Below, in pieces: positions 33,011 to 45,138 of a stretch of 64,000 nt of DNA; the stretch's first letter is position 1; each line of letters opens with the position of its first letter. The notes beneath the pieces are model-generated. The model was not told the DNA's origin. It searched no databases and saw nothing but the letters and a program-made list of their open reading frames with translations. Position numbers and translations under genes: made by a program. The stretch comes from Erigeron canadensis (lineage: Eukaryota > Streptophyta > Magnoliopsida > Asterales > Asteraceae), in NCBI RefSeq assembly GCF_010389155.1, contig NC_057762.1, positions 35,648,055 to 35,712,054 of the forward strand, in the 5' to 3' direction.

Positions 33011-33502
33011 ATTTAGCAATTAGTTGACAGTAACAAGGATAGTTAGATTTAGATAATATTGAGTTATTAAAAGCAAAAAGAAGCTATACATTTAGAGGAT
33101 AGTACGTTAAAAGAAATTGAAAACAACTTATATCAGAAAAATAATACGCCTTGAGCCATGTAGGATGTGATCTGGTTTTGAAAACAACTTATTTCTCTTT
33201 TGGGAAATGCTAAATACAGCCATAAGGTCTGTATCTAACGTGTAAAAAAACTTGTACTTTCTATATTAAAAGTTCACCCCCTGATTTTCATGGTAAATGT
33301 ACAAACAATTTATGCACCTTAAACACAGCCCTAAGAGCTGTATTTAACAAACCCCTTTTCCTTTTTATCATATTTATTTGATTTTAAGGTTGTAAGCAAA
33401 GCGAAGCGAATGAATATAAGAGGCGATTAAGTTTACGTTTTCTTTTAAGTTATGTCAAACACATGAGGGGTATTTTAGTCTTTTGGTCCTCCCTTTTTTT
33501 TT
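33011..33502. other. Intergenic DNA, no gene seen
   Basis: Contains TAAATACAGCCATAAGGTCTG and, inverted about 130 bp on, CAGCCCTAAGAGCTGTATTTA, possibly the TIRs of a short MITE at about 33210-33345. Confidence 0.4.
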
Positions 33503-34470
33503 GATAAAATTATTGTTTTTATACCTCAAGTTGTCAAATTTTTCACTTTTGGTACCTCAAGTAGACAACATTTTTTTTAATTACACTATAATTTTTATCT
33601 CATACATTAGCATCTATCAAACAACACACACTTAAAAATCAACACACATTCATATGAATCCATGTATACCTATATATCTTTATACCATACCAAATTCAAT
33701 ACATAAACATTCATAAATAGATTCAGATCTCTTATATGAATCATACACTACCAGAAAAGGTTGCCTACTATCTCCCTCCCCACCATGCACCAGATTCCGA
33801 TCTAATCTCGTTTGTAACAAATATATTCATCTATAGCAGATTCCGTTAAGATCTCGTTTGTAGCAGATTCCGATCAAGTGTTGTTTGTAGCATGTTCCAA
33901 TAGAAGAAGAAGGTAATTTAGGGGTGAGAGGATTCAGATCTCTTATATGAATCATACACCACCAGAGAGGAATTTCCCGTGACATGAGTTTTTTCCGGCC
34001 ATCGATCTATCAATGCATTCGGTTCCTCCACCATCACCCGTAATTACACCAACAACATATAATATTTCAAGAATAATACACACCATTGGGAGTTTTTTTA
34101 GGAGTCGTTAAAAAAAAAAAATCATGTGTGTTGATTTTTGAGTGTGTGTTCTTTGATAGGTGCTAATGTGTTAGATGAAAATTGGAGAGTGTAATAAAAA
34201 TATGTTGTCTACTTGAGGTACCAAAACTAAAAAAATTAATAACTTGAGGTATTAAAACTGTAATTTTCTCAGAAAAAAGGGGGTCAAAGACTAATACCCC
34301 TCACGTGTTTGTCACGTGAGGGCGTTAACGGCAAAATTTAACGCCGCATGAACGTGGTACCAAAACTGAAAAAAACACAAAACTTTAGGTATGAAAGCTG
34401 CAATTTTTTTGAGTTGGAGGCTAAAAGTGCAAAAGTTGCCAAGTTGAGGTACCAAAAACGTCATTTTTTC
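33503..34470. mobile_element. Long-TIR foldback element (Mutator-like), about 970 bp
   Basis: The left TIR runs from GATAAAATTATTGTTTTTAT through ACCTCAAGT and AGTAGACAACAT to AAAAATCAACACACATTCAT (about 33660). Its complement runs from ATGTGTGTTGATTTTT (about 34124) to about 34280. A second, outer copy of the terminal motif lies at 34360-34470 (GAGGTACCAAAAACGTC), so the right end is duplicated. No target duplication could be read. Confidence 0.6.
33787..33905. repeat. Minisatellite of about 26 bp, four imperfect units
   Basis: CAGATTCCGATCTAATCTCG followed by TTTGTA recurs as CAGATTCCGTTAAGATCTCG, CAGATTCCGATCAAGTGTTG and CATGTTCC-type variants. It lies in the interior of the long-TIR element. 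A 29-bp word starting GATTCAGATCTCTTATATGA also recurs on either side (33720 and 33930). Confidence 0.7.
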
Positions 34471-35589
34471 TTGTTTCTATTATAGTTTCGACATGATTAT
34501 TTCTATTCTGTTTTAAATATATTTTCTTATATTAACTAGTTTCTTACTAGAATTTTTAATAATTTTAATGCAATGTAAGATTTTTTTCTTTTTTATATGT
34601 TTTATGTTCGATACGAACACAACCAAACTAAATATATGTTTGTTATCAATTTACTTAAACGTATCAAAATCAGGTTTTTCTTCTTCTTTATTCGTACGAT
34701 GCCTTGGATTTGGGGACCGGTTTCGAAGGTGAATTCCTAATTTATAAACTCCTCACCCCCTTTTTCTTAACTTGAAGATAATTCATTTGTTTTTTGTTTT
34801 TAATAATACTATGATGAATTTTTCTATCAGGATTTTGTATAAAAAAATGCAGGATGTATCAATCATTTATTTTCATTTATAAATATTTTTCTTTAATATG
34901 TGTTTAAAACTTTAAATTGTGCTATATTAATATTTAATGAACTCATTGTTTCCTCTAATATTCGGATATCCTATAGAAAACTGACAAATATATATGGGGA
35001 TAAGAATATAAGGTTGTTAGGTACTTAAGCTTAGATGTCGGAAACTTACATATTAATTTTTTAAACCATAAAAATCATGGGGCCCAAACATTTATTTATT
35101 AAATAATAAATAATAAAACATTAGTATGTGAGGGGTGTCAGACAACCTTATATTCTTTTTTCCCAATATATATATATATGTATATATATAATTGACATTT
35201 TATGAAATAGTAGCATTCTCTTTCTTTCTCAAATTAGGTTCATGAATTTTTCCAATTCAATTATTCAAATTAGGTTCTTGCAATTTTCCAATTCAACAAT
35301 AATCAATTATATACTCTAAAGCAAAGTTTGTCTATTCAGATATCGGCTGAGGTTGAGTGTGGTTTATGATTAAAGAACAAGGATATAAACTTCCAAAAGA
35401 AAGAATTTCACTTGCAAGAGAAGGTTAAAAGTCATAGTATTCATCAAGAGTAAAACCATATATGTACTTGCAAGATCTTTACTTTGAAAAAGAGGCTTAT
35501 GATTTTTTATCGGAAACTTCCCATTAGAGGAAATAATACTAGTGCTGGTCATTGTTCAAGTGTAAAAGAATGAAAACAATAGGTGGAGG
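34471..35589. other. Intergenic DNA, no gene seen
   Basis: AT-rich, with only short frames of no recognised similarity. Confidence 0.45.
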
Positions 35590-35762
35590 ATTAAAAGTAA
35601 CTTAAGGGGTCAAATTTAGAGTATCTTGGCTCTTAAATAAAAATTAAAAGCTAAGATTAAAAAATCAATATTTAAATCTTGGCTTTTTATTTATAATCAA
35701 AGATCAAGATTTTTCAAATTTGACTCAAATTTGAGAATCAACTTGAATGAATCTTCACCCGG
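35590..35762. mobile_element. Small foldback MITE
   Basis: GGGGTCAAATTT, ATCTTGGCTC and TTAAAAGCTAAGATT are answered inversely by AATCTTGGCTTTTTATTTA, AAAGATCAAGAT and CAAATTTGA. This resembles the 15127-15322 element in size and in its AAGATC/CTTGATC words, but the ends are poorly defined. Confidence 0.45.
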
Positions 35763-38427
35763 AAACAATATCTGAAAGAGACTTGATGAATACTATGACT
35801 TTAATTTTGACATCTAATTTCTAAGAATGTATGAAAAAAAATAAAAATAAAATAAAAAAATACTAGTAATATTGGTCTTTATGTCATTATTTTTTAACCT
35901 TCAAATGATTCAACCGTTTAATTTAGTCATCAGAAGTCATAATAATTCTTGATTTCTTTCTATGAATATGGCTCCATGTTGTTTAGACTTAGCTAAGAAT
36001 AAAGATAAGTTTTTAATAACTTGTTGTGTTAAGAATGAATATATAAAATCCTCAATATGTCTCGACTCTCAAATCTCAATAGAAAGATTGCGACCTTTGA
36101 CAACCTAAAACGACAATCTTGAATTTATATCAAATTTCTTGTTAAATAATGAAACAAAGAGTCAATACTTTTTGTTTTGTTTTTTTTTTTAAACAATTTT
36201 CTAGACAAAAATATACACAAGATTCTTTTCCTATTTCAGTTTTAAAACATTAAACAATTTATATTTTTACCTTTTTAATTTGAAAAAACCGAACATTCAC
36301 TTTTAATTTCCAGTTTTGAAAACCAAAATAATTTTTTTAATTCAAACTTTTATCCGTAACATGAAATAAAATCAATATTATAATCCATACATAAACGTAA
36401 ATTAGAATTTAAAGAATACAACCAAATCTTAAACTAAAAAACAAAAAAACACACCAGCTTTAAAAAAATCCACCGGGGTCAAATATCCTTTCTTACATTA
36501 ATTTATAAGAGTGGATTATCGAGAGGGGGACCCGAGAGTGTTGGTTTTCATCTCATGTATATGTGGTTTGAGATCCGCATATCGTCAGTCTGCTATCAAA
36601 CTTTGGCTTTGCAATAAAGTACAAATTGAAGATCTAAATATTGGAACTATATTTAAAAACTCATATGTGACAAATAACATGAAAGGAAATAATGAAGGGA
36701 AGAAAAATGACTTTGTATGTAATTGGTCTATTTAACTTGTTACATCAGTTTGTAATATTTTTTTTGTAATTGGTTTTTATAGTTAGCATTTGTCATATCT
36801 AAATGTATTTTAAAAATCTAAGTGATATTATCAATTTATCATCGAAGCAAATGCACTACTAAACCAAGGAGGCAAGGAGTATAAGATAATGTTCTCGTAG
36901 ATAAAGGTCACCAAATATGGTTTTGTATATATAAGACTTGGATATTTTTATTCTTTTTAAAATTTTTATGGAAAATTTGGTCTGGCATTGCTTTTTTAAC
37001 ATATCCAACTCCAATAAGAAAAACTTATTCTATAAATACTTATGTCTCCAATCTTGTAAGTATTTTATTTACATCAAAATTTAATTCATTCACACAAGAT
37101 ATTTTTTATTTAACTTAATATCTATCATGTCAGTTCAAAAAAAAAATATCTATCACGTGTATGCCACGACATATATACATTAGACAAATTGAGTAGACTA
37201 GTACTAACAAACAAAACCAACACGATGGTAAAGGGGGTTTAGGAGGAACCAATAAGAAAAAAAGCGTGTTTGAAAGTTGGAAATATTGGCGCATGGGTTC
37301 GTAAACTTGTCAATGAGGGCGATAGACAGAAACTTCTTAAATCTAAAAGATCACACAGCGCTACCGCGCGCGATAGACGAAAGCCCTCAACTAAAAGATC
37401 AAAGAGCGTGATGGCGATACATGTGCTCACATAATATTATTAAAGGTAAAGGTTATCATATGTCTTCGTCACACGGATAATATATTTGTCAATACTCGGA
37501 CTATGAGATATGTAATTGATTCGTTAATATTGACATACAAAAATTTAAATGAATCGTGTGAAACTTATGCACGAAGCAGATCTACTGTATGTATAGTACT
37601 TGATATCTAGTAAGATTTCATGTAAAAAAGTATATTGATGTTGATTTTGTCTCACGAATGTCATCTGAAGTGGAGGAGACGTACTTGAGCTTCTTTATGT
37701 AAGTACTTTTTGCAAAAGTAATTCTGTTCGGGCCTTGCCTTCTAGGAGGAAAAAAAAAAAAAACCTTGAGAAGACCCAACTAATAATGTGTCGCTATTGA
37801 AGAAATAGTTGTATTATACGGTGTCTAACAGGCCGTGCCAATGGTTTAGTTAACTGTCGAGTTTAATTGTCGGTTTCAACCAATGGAGCCATTAGCTCAT
37901 GTCTTAAAACTATTAATCGTTGCATAATTAATTTTACATGATTGTCATTCGTTTAGTTAAAAGTTATAATGGAACTTTGTAAATATAAGATCATACTTAG
38001 TTTTTGGGGAAAATGGTGTTTCGTGCCTCAGGAAAACATCATTAACGTAAAACATACAATTAGCTCAAACAAAAGTTTTACATAGTAGTGTATAACTAAT
38101 GTTTCTGTTTAAAAATTACGGAAACACAGAAACTTGAACAAACCAAGTAAATTCACACGTACTTATGCCAACTCTACTTGCAAATTATATTCATGATATT
38201 TAAGATACATTTTCCTTTTGCCATGTATGTATATCATAGTCAATAGAATAGAATTGCACTTTGCAGCTTTCTTAGAAATGTTCATACTATCATTTTTCAA
38301 CAATAACATATGAGTTGACATACATATATATTGTTGACTTTAAGTTTGACCTAAAATTCAAAACATTCACATACTCTAGCATTCAACTTTACTCATCAAT
38401 AAGTTAATAATTTAATATCATTTCTTT
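35763..38427. other. Intergenic DNA, no gene recognised
   Basis: A GTG-initiated frame at 36511-36735 and frames at 37239-37430 have no recognised similarity. At 37310-37420 the word GCGATAGAC...TCTAAAAGATCA...AGCG occurs twice as a short diverged duplication. GCTATTTT-type AT-rich filler otherwise. Confidence 0.4.
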
Positions 38428-38436
38428 AACAATAAT

Positions 38437-38618
38437 AGGAAAATGATTAATCAACCTAATTGGTGTGTCTAAAGATATGCCTAAAACCTTAGGAATTTGA
38501 CACGTGGAATGCACTAATTCTTTTTTCTAATCTTGCCCCCTGATTTTTCCACATGTCATCCTCTTACAATTAGGCACAACTTTAGGCATACCAATTAGGT
38601 TGATTTATTATTATCCAC
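38437..38618. mobile_element. 182-bp MITE, 9-bp target duplication
   Basis: AATGATTAATCAACCTAATT at the left is answered by AATTAGGTTGATTTATTATT at the right. AACAATAAT flanks both (38428-38436, 38619-38627). A second copy lies at 54514-54693 with a different 9-bp duplication. A 9-bp duplication suggests a Mutator-type origin. Confidence 0.75.
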
Positions 38619-38683
38619 AACAATAATATAGGACTGAAGACTGATACATAAAAGTCAATTGATACCAATCACATTAAATCTTA

Positions 38684-38974
38684 GGGCGCGTTTGGTTTAC
38701 AGAATGTTTTGGGAAGGAATGAAATCTGTCAAAGGAATTAGAATCTGAAGGAATGAAATTTGACGGAATGTTTTTGATTTTTTTAAGATTCAAGTGAGAA
38801 ACGGAATGAAATTCCTTCCCCCATCCCCAAGGAATAAAGATTCTATCAAATGATAGAATGTTTACATTCCAACGGAATGTGATTCCTCCATCTTTAACCA
38901 ACAAACGTGCTAAGGAATGAAATTCAATTCCAATTCTATCAGATTCCATCAAATTCTGTGAACCAAACACGACC
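38684..38974. mobile_element. Tourist-like MITE, TTA target duplication
   Basis: Begins GGGCGCGTTTGGTTTACAG and ends TCTGTGAACCAAACACGACC, with TTA outside both ends (38681-38683 and 38975-38977). The interior holds repeated GGAATGAAAT/ATTCCA words that pair across the element. A 98-codon frame on the minus strand is a by-product of the repeats. Confidence 0.85.
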
Positions 38975-39165
38975 TTAATTGTATACTTGTATATATCTCA
39001 TACAGTCATATGACATATATGTATATGCATATGTATATTTTTAGTAACCAACTTGGCAACTAGCAAAACTAAAAAAATACAAGTATTCGCTCAAAATTTA
39101 AAATAAACTCCCACTTCATCCGTACCATTGCGGGGACACATAGCTGTACCCCAACTAACCATTCC

Positions 39166-39173
39166 TTTATAAA
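39166..39173 (+). promoter_or_regulatory. TATA box of the 39344 gene
   Basis: TTTATAAA, followed by a C-rich then CT-rich stretch as is usual around plant start sites. It would place transcription start near 39200 and give a 5' UTR of about 145 nt. Confidence 0.6.
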
Positions 39174-39343
39174 TTCACCAAAACCCCCCCTTCTCTTTTC
39201 CACTCACATTTTCTTCGTTCTCACACAAATTGTGTTGGTTTTTTCACATCTCATGAGAGGAGTAAAACAACCTATAAACCATAACCATCACATATTATCA
39301 AAGATTCATCAATCCAATTGTACCATAATCACCTTCAGTTGTA

Positions 39344-39970
39344 ATGGAATCTCCACCTTATTATCCACCCCCTCTACCTGCTCACTCGGACTCTTCTCGA
39401 CCTACTTTAGGCTTCCCTCTCGGTACCGCTTTGCTATTAATAGTGATTTTCAGCCTCAGCGGCATATTCTCTTGTTGTTATCATTGGGACAAGCTTCGTC
39501 ACCTTCGTGGTTCGTTTCCAGATGTAGACGAAGACGATCACTCGTCACCTTCCAAGCCTAAACCAACTTATTCGGTAAGTCTCTAGTTTTCCAGTAACCA
39601 GATAAAGTGAATCTTACACCTAATATATTTATTAAAATATTATTTTAGTGTACACGTCAATTTATCTGGTGTACAGATCACCTCTCTGCTTATCAGTAAC
39701 ATCTGATATTTTGAGAGATGGACATTTTTAAAAGGCGACCGATAAATAGACGCCTTTTATGTATTTTTTGGACTAATGTTATGTATTTGATGTTAACAGG
39801 AAAAGATGAAAAAAGAGAATGAGAGTTTGCCGGTAGTGATGCCAGGAGATAAGATCGCAAGGTTCATAGCATTGCCGTGTCCGTGTGAACCGCCGACACA
39901 AGAAAAGGTCGTTATACAAGAAACTCAAAAGACCCCAAAGCCACCACATGTTAGTGTCACACTTTGTTAA
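39344..39970 (+). CDS. Small single-pass membrane protein, Pro-rich N-terminus, 133 aa
   Basis: Two exons, 39344-39574 and 39800-39970. The intron has TCG|GTAAGT and AACAG|GAA borders and keeps the frame (phase 0). The start is the ATG of MESPPYYPPPLP. Residues 22-44 (LGFPLGTALLLIVIFSLSGIFSC) form one clear membrane helix, followed by CYHW and a basic stretch, then an acidic DVDEDD. Exon 2 carries VVMPGDKIARFIALPCPCEP, a motif I know from a family of small plant proteins annotated only as hydroxyproline-rich glycoprotein-like or transmembrane proteins of unknown function. The short Pro-rich N-terminus would lie outside and the PCPCEPP tail in the cytosol under the positive-inside rule (inference). 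It ends VSVTLC and TAA. A TATA box lies about 170 bp upstream. Function unknown. I am confident of the gene structure and not of any role. Confidence 0.85.
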
Positions 39971-42118
39971 ACTACTACTATACTAGTAGTAGTAATTTAT
40001 ATTAATATATTTGTACATACAAATGTTTATAGATTTATATATATAGTATTTGTTTGACTTAAATTTATATATTTTAATCAAACATTTTGATTCTTCTTCT
40101 AGCAGCATCTTTTATTTTTTGTCCTTTTATTTAACGATTTTACAGATATTAATTTGTATTAAAATACATATAGTGAATTGAATGCGAGTCTTTGTCATTA
40201 AAAAAAAAATACAGTAATTAAAAAGATCTAGATAGTTTATTTAGCGATTTATGTATTGCCTGAAAGACAAGAATGCGCAAACGGTGAAGAATTAATCTTA
40301 TGTGTAAATTGGTCCAGTAGTTAATGTCAGCTGCTATTCAAATTCGTTTTGCCTTCTTCATATAGTTGATTTCACAATTAATGTCCATATCCTCATTGAT
40401 CGTGATCATCGTGTTTTGTTCCAAAAATATTATAAGTTTTTCCTACCAATTGAAAATAACAAGAAGGAAATCAAGGAAGCCACAAATATTTAATTTCTAT
40501 TAGAAATCCAATATACTTTACGTATATACATTACACTTTTTAGGATAGTAATCACTACACCCCCTTATTATTTTGGATATCCTATTAATTGAGTACTATT
40601 AATATTACTAACTGGTGCATCAGATATTTGAAGGCGTCTGGTATCCCAACCATGATTTTGGTAACCTGGCTAGATTATTAATGACAGGGGGCCCGTTTTT
40701 ACTCTACCATATATACCATTAAAGACATGGAGGCAACACTATTTTAGTTGAGATACCAAAAAATATGGTTGGGATACACTTGATGTATTTTAAAGAGATC
40801 AATTTTTTTAAACGGGATAGTGGAGGGACCCATTGTTATATATTGGAGTATAGATTAGAAAAGTACAAACCTTATGTTATGCTACGTTCATATTTGACTT
40901 GCAACTTATTCATATTTGACTTGCAACTTATTCAGCTTTCCAAAACTATCTTTTTTGCTAAGATGGATAGTGTGCACATTATAGTAAATGAACTTTTGAT
41001 ACGTAGTTTAATTTGTTTCTTTTTTTTTTTTCTTTTTTCTTTTTTTTTTTTTTTTGGGAAGAAATGATTTTCATTAAAACTTCTATAAAAACTGAAAGAT
41101 CGTACAATACTTAAAGAAGAATCACATTTCAAATACCTGTAGTATGGCTAATTGATACGTGATGTAACTCAACAAATAATATTTGACATGACAATGTAAA
41201 TGATAATTGTCATGATCTTAGCTAACTAATAAACCTGTCCATGAAGATAAACATCAAGTAAAACTCAACCATTTCGAAATGAAACTATACTACTTTTTTC
41301 TTTTCTTTTTTCCTTTTTCGTTTAAATAACGAACCCCTCACCTCGATGATGCCCAAAGGCTACTATTTTACTAGTTAACTCGTAATATTTTATAATGAGA
41401 GTTTTAATAGAATGTTGCTCAATACTTAAATAGTTAAATATTAGCACATAGCCAAATGAATTCCGATCAAAGGTGGATAATGTAGTTTCTAACGAAGAGA
41501 AAAAAAAAAATTTAGAATTTTGTGTTTAAATCCGTTTATAATAAAATTCTTAAATATTTTTGATCATGTTATCCCCTTATAATAAAATTTTATTTAGCTG
41601 ACGATATTCAGTGTGTTATTTATTATCCACAACTTATTGAAGTAGCTTAGCTTATGTTTTTCATTCATATATACAACTAATTTCTCAAACATGTTATTAT
41701 AAATAAAAGTTTTAGCTAAACGCTAGCATTGTCATTTATGAACACTTTCTCAAACATATCTTATAACAGTAAAATAAAAAATATGATTAATTCTTTTAAA
41801 ATTTAGCCTAAATATTCTCTTAAAAGTTAAAAAACATGACAAGTATCATCATCATAATGTTAGGTTGATTATTAGGTTGTTTTGGTTTGGTTAATTATTT
41901 AAAGGAGCTCTTTGAATTCTTAAGTGAATTGTTAAAATATAACATAGCATATACAAAAGTAGAGCCCTATAAATTCTTAAGTGCTGTTATTCCTTGACCT
42001 AATTTTTATATCAAATCAAACAAGGTGTTTCTGCTCTAAGTGCTCCACCCACCCCCACATTATCCCTTTTGCTTATATATGTTGTTTATTAACCCCTATT
42101 TATACTCGAAATTATATA
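39971..42118. other. Intergenic DNA downstream of the membrane-protein gene, no second gene seen
   Basis: Starts with the presumed 3' UTR. Contains the hairpin at 40641-40777 and T-rich runs near 41020-41060. Frames here are short and low-complexity. Confidence 0.45.
40641..40777. repeat. Inverted repeat with 27-bp arms (hairpin of about 137 bp)
   Basis: GTATCCCAACCATGATTTTG at 40641 and its near-complement ending CATATGGTTGGGATAC-like at 40777 (AAAAATATGGTTGGGATAC) bracket about 80 bp. It may be a tiny MITE. A hairpin small-RNA precursor is a less likely alternative. No target duplication was read. Confidence 0.55.
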
Positions 42119-42930
42119 TCTACCAATAAACTAAAACATGATTGATATGTTCTTGAAACGACATATGACGTAATCCTTGATCGATACGTGTCTTTTCAAT
42201 TAATTTATTTTATTAAATTAGCTTTTTTAATTGTATATAAATTTAATTTCCAAATTAAACTTAGAATTAAACTCTAACAATTGGTTTATTACTACAAAAG
42301 ACATTATAACCTTATTTGATTTTCTCATTAATAAATTATCTATTTTTCTTTATCAATTTTTTAACTCCTATTACTTATAATAATAAGTTATTAACATGAA
42401 TACTTCAAAAATTTGAGTTTACGTTCGGAAATCACAAGACTATTTGCCGTCATCCACTATACTTACAAGTTCCTATTTTGATGTGATTCTAAAAATTTAA
42501 GGTAAATCTAAAACTCTAACTAAACATATATTATATGTGATTTGCTAACTAGTGCCCCTAGTGCACTAGTTAAAGAAGTATTTGATGAACTTGTTATTTC
42601 CTTATTAATAAAAAATTGTATATAATGTGTATTAATTCAACTTATTGATTTCTATTTTTTAATGAATAGTTAATACATATTTTCATATTTTAAGAAAGTT
42701 GGACTTCATTAAATGCTTTATTAAATGCTTCTTAACTAGTGCACTAGGGACACTAGTTAGCAAATCCCATAGTATTTATCATTAATGTTTATTATAATTT
42801 ATTTTTGATCATCGACTTTTACTTTAACCACAATTTATTTTATATCTACGAATCATGTATGAGGCATATTCAAATTTCTTTATGATACAATATATATAAC
42901 TACCGTACATCATACGAGTATTAAGATTAG
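42119..42930 (+). mobile_element. Non-autonomous Helitron, family 1, with nested MITE
   Basis: Starts TCTACCAATAAACTAAAACA at 42119 and ends with CGTACATCATACGAGTATTA and AGATTAG (CTAG with one change) followed by T. Taking out the MITE at 42536-42769 leaves about 575 bp, the same as the copy at 5625-6199. Blocks such as TTATTAACATGAA and TTTTGATGTG follow the same order as in that copy. Confidence 0.75.
42536..42769. mobile_element. 234-bp MITE with about 38-bp TIRs
   Basis: GATTTGCTAACTAGTGCCCC and TAGTGCACTAGTTAA at the left are mirrored by TTAACTAGTGCACTA and GGGACACTAGTTAGCAAATC at the right. TA is present outside both ends. The uninterrupted Helitron copy at 5625-6199 shows the empty site, confirming that this segment is an insertion. 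The superfamily is uncertain. Confidence 0.8.
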
Positions 42931-44152
42931 TGTTTATATATAATTTGAATATACAAGTACTTTTTATTATAACAACCAGCCATCGTCTAGCTAGGTACCC
43001 CCCTTCCTTTAAGTTACTTCAAATCCAGATAAAACCCCCTAAGCATCCGTATACATGGTGACGAATTATCAATAAAATTCCGCTTGCCTCAAGGATCGAA
43101 TCCTAATCTTCAAGGGGCATGGTCTTCTATTACTTGTCTCCATGAATTTAGCCCTTTAATAAGCAAAATTTAGATTAACGAATTAAGGATTGTACGTATA
43201 CTAGTTGTGGGTCACTGGGTCGGGTGCACCAAACTTCACGTGGAAGACAATGGTCAGTGGATGGTTTATTGGGAAGTTCATCTTATCTTACTCCCTCTCA
43301 AATCATCACTTAATATTTAACTTCTATTGTTTGTATTTCCGGGTATTCTAATTCGGATAATAATGTACGGAGTAATAGATAGAGTGATAGACCGTGTTTC
43401 AAAATCTCTTTAATAATAATAATTCTTATTATTATGTCTCGTCATCAAATACTTTCATTATGTTCTTCAGTTCACCTCTATAAGATCGACAAGGTTTCAA
43501 GTTCAACTATTTGCATGTGTTAATTTTCAAAAAGAAGAAATATATTACGCGAAATTAAGAAGGAAATAATCAAAGTGGACGATATTAGCAAACTCCAAAA
43601 CAGAGGAATCGGCAACAACTAGAAACAATTTAAACACAAGTTTAGTTGCTTTACCCTGCCTTCTCGAAAAACATGTGGATGTAAATAAGTATGAACAAAT
43701 ATCTATGTTATGTAAAATTCTTGTTAAATGTTTATGTCATGTAATGAACTTTCAAATCCCGCTTATTAGATGTACTTAATCAATCAAAATCTTACACGTG
43801 GACATTTATAAGGTTGTTACATATACACGGGTATATTCAATATCCAGGATTTAAAAGTTCTTTACATGACATAGACACCTTACGAGATCCCTACATAATA
43901 TAAATATTTGGTTATAATTAATTATATTCACATTTAATAATCCTAAATAAATATTCTTTGAAGCTCAGATAAAAACTAATTAACCTTTTTTTAGAAATAT
44001 AAATAAAAATCAACATATCGAAGTTTACATTTCTGTATAGCACAAGCAAGCCCTTTTTAAGAACTCATCACTCATCCAAGTACTTAAAATGAATCATAGT
44101 ACAAACTGAATCACAATATACTTAAGCAGTTAAGACTTGCAGGTAGGCCAGG
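42931..44152. other. Intergenic DNA, no gene recognised
   Basis: A possible remnant of a tRNA-like box B (GGATCGAATCC, 43094-43104) suggests an old SINE fragment. Otherwise nothing identifiable. Confidence 0.35.
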
Positions 44153-44164
44153 GTGACATAAATA

Positions 44165-44678
44165 CCCGCATCCAATGGAGAATCCGATATTCGAACACAG
44201 TTTAACCGGAGAATTCCCGGGTTGTCCGGGGATGGGGACGGGTATGAGGATGTAAATTCATTCCTCGATGGGGACGGGGACGTGTATCAGAAACCATAAA
44301 TCCCTGATCCTCGTACCCGAACCCGACAAAATTATATATATTTAATATATTCACATTAAATTTTTATTTTTTATTTTTTTACATTACTTTATTTAATACT
44401 CCACTTTTTATGTATCACATTTTATTTATCAATTATTCAATAAAGTTATTAGTTTGTATATAAAATAATATTCATGTTTTATAGAAAAAAGAGGTCGAAC
44501 TACACATTGTCTTAGCTATTTTTTACTTATACTAATTAATGTTTATTCAAAAAAATCTCCAATTACCCGATGGAGATCTTGATACGCGACAGGAACAGGT
44601 ATGGGGATGTAATCTAATTCCCCGACGGGAGATTGTAAGTGGGAATCGGATATGAGGATGGGAATTGAGATCCCCGAT
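44165..44678. mobile_element. Unclassified insertion between 12-bp direct repeats
   Basis: GACATAAATACC occurs at 44153-44164 and 44679-44690. The interval begins and ends in GC-rich sequence full of GGGGATGGGGACGGG and GAGGATG words around an AT-rich core. A third, imperfect copy of the flanking word at about 44719 warns that the repeats may be local duplications and not a target duplication. No frame or known terminus was seen. Confidence 0.4.
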
Positions 44679-45138
44679 GACATAAATACCTTTAAATTTC
44701 ATAGAGGTCTAGAGCATGACATAAATACATTTTAAGAAATTTCATATTCTTTTCACTTTTAAAAGACTTCCTATATACGGAGTATTGTATTTTAAAAATT
44801 AGTATAAAATCTATTGCAATCTAACTTATTGCATTAACTCTGATATCATCTTTATTGACGTTTTCCTACTGTCTTTGTGTAATCGATTCTAAATTGGTTG
44901 TGATGTGCACTCCACTAAGATCCATAATATTACAAATGTCGTAATTAAAACATTTATGGAGTTGTCTAATATGTTTTTAACAGCAAATGGTTATCTGCTA
45001 TTCTACCTCACATTCAGGGAGGTGGCTGAGTTTTTATTTTATCATATGGGAAAATTAATGTGAAGGCAGTGATTGATGTTTGCAATATATAATATTTTCC
45101 CATAGCCTAATTTAAATTATGCATTCAAATTACTTCTT

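Noticed and set aside
43260..43390. CTCCCTCTCAAATCATCACT and TACGGAGTAAT considered as Stowaway ends
   Set aside because: The two words do not form matching inverted repeats with TA duplications.
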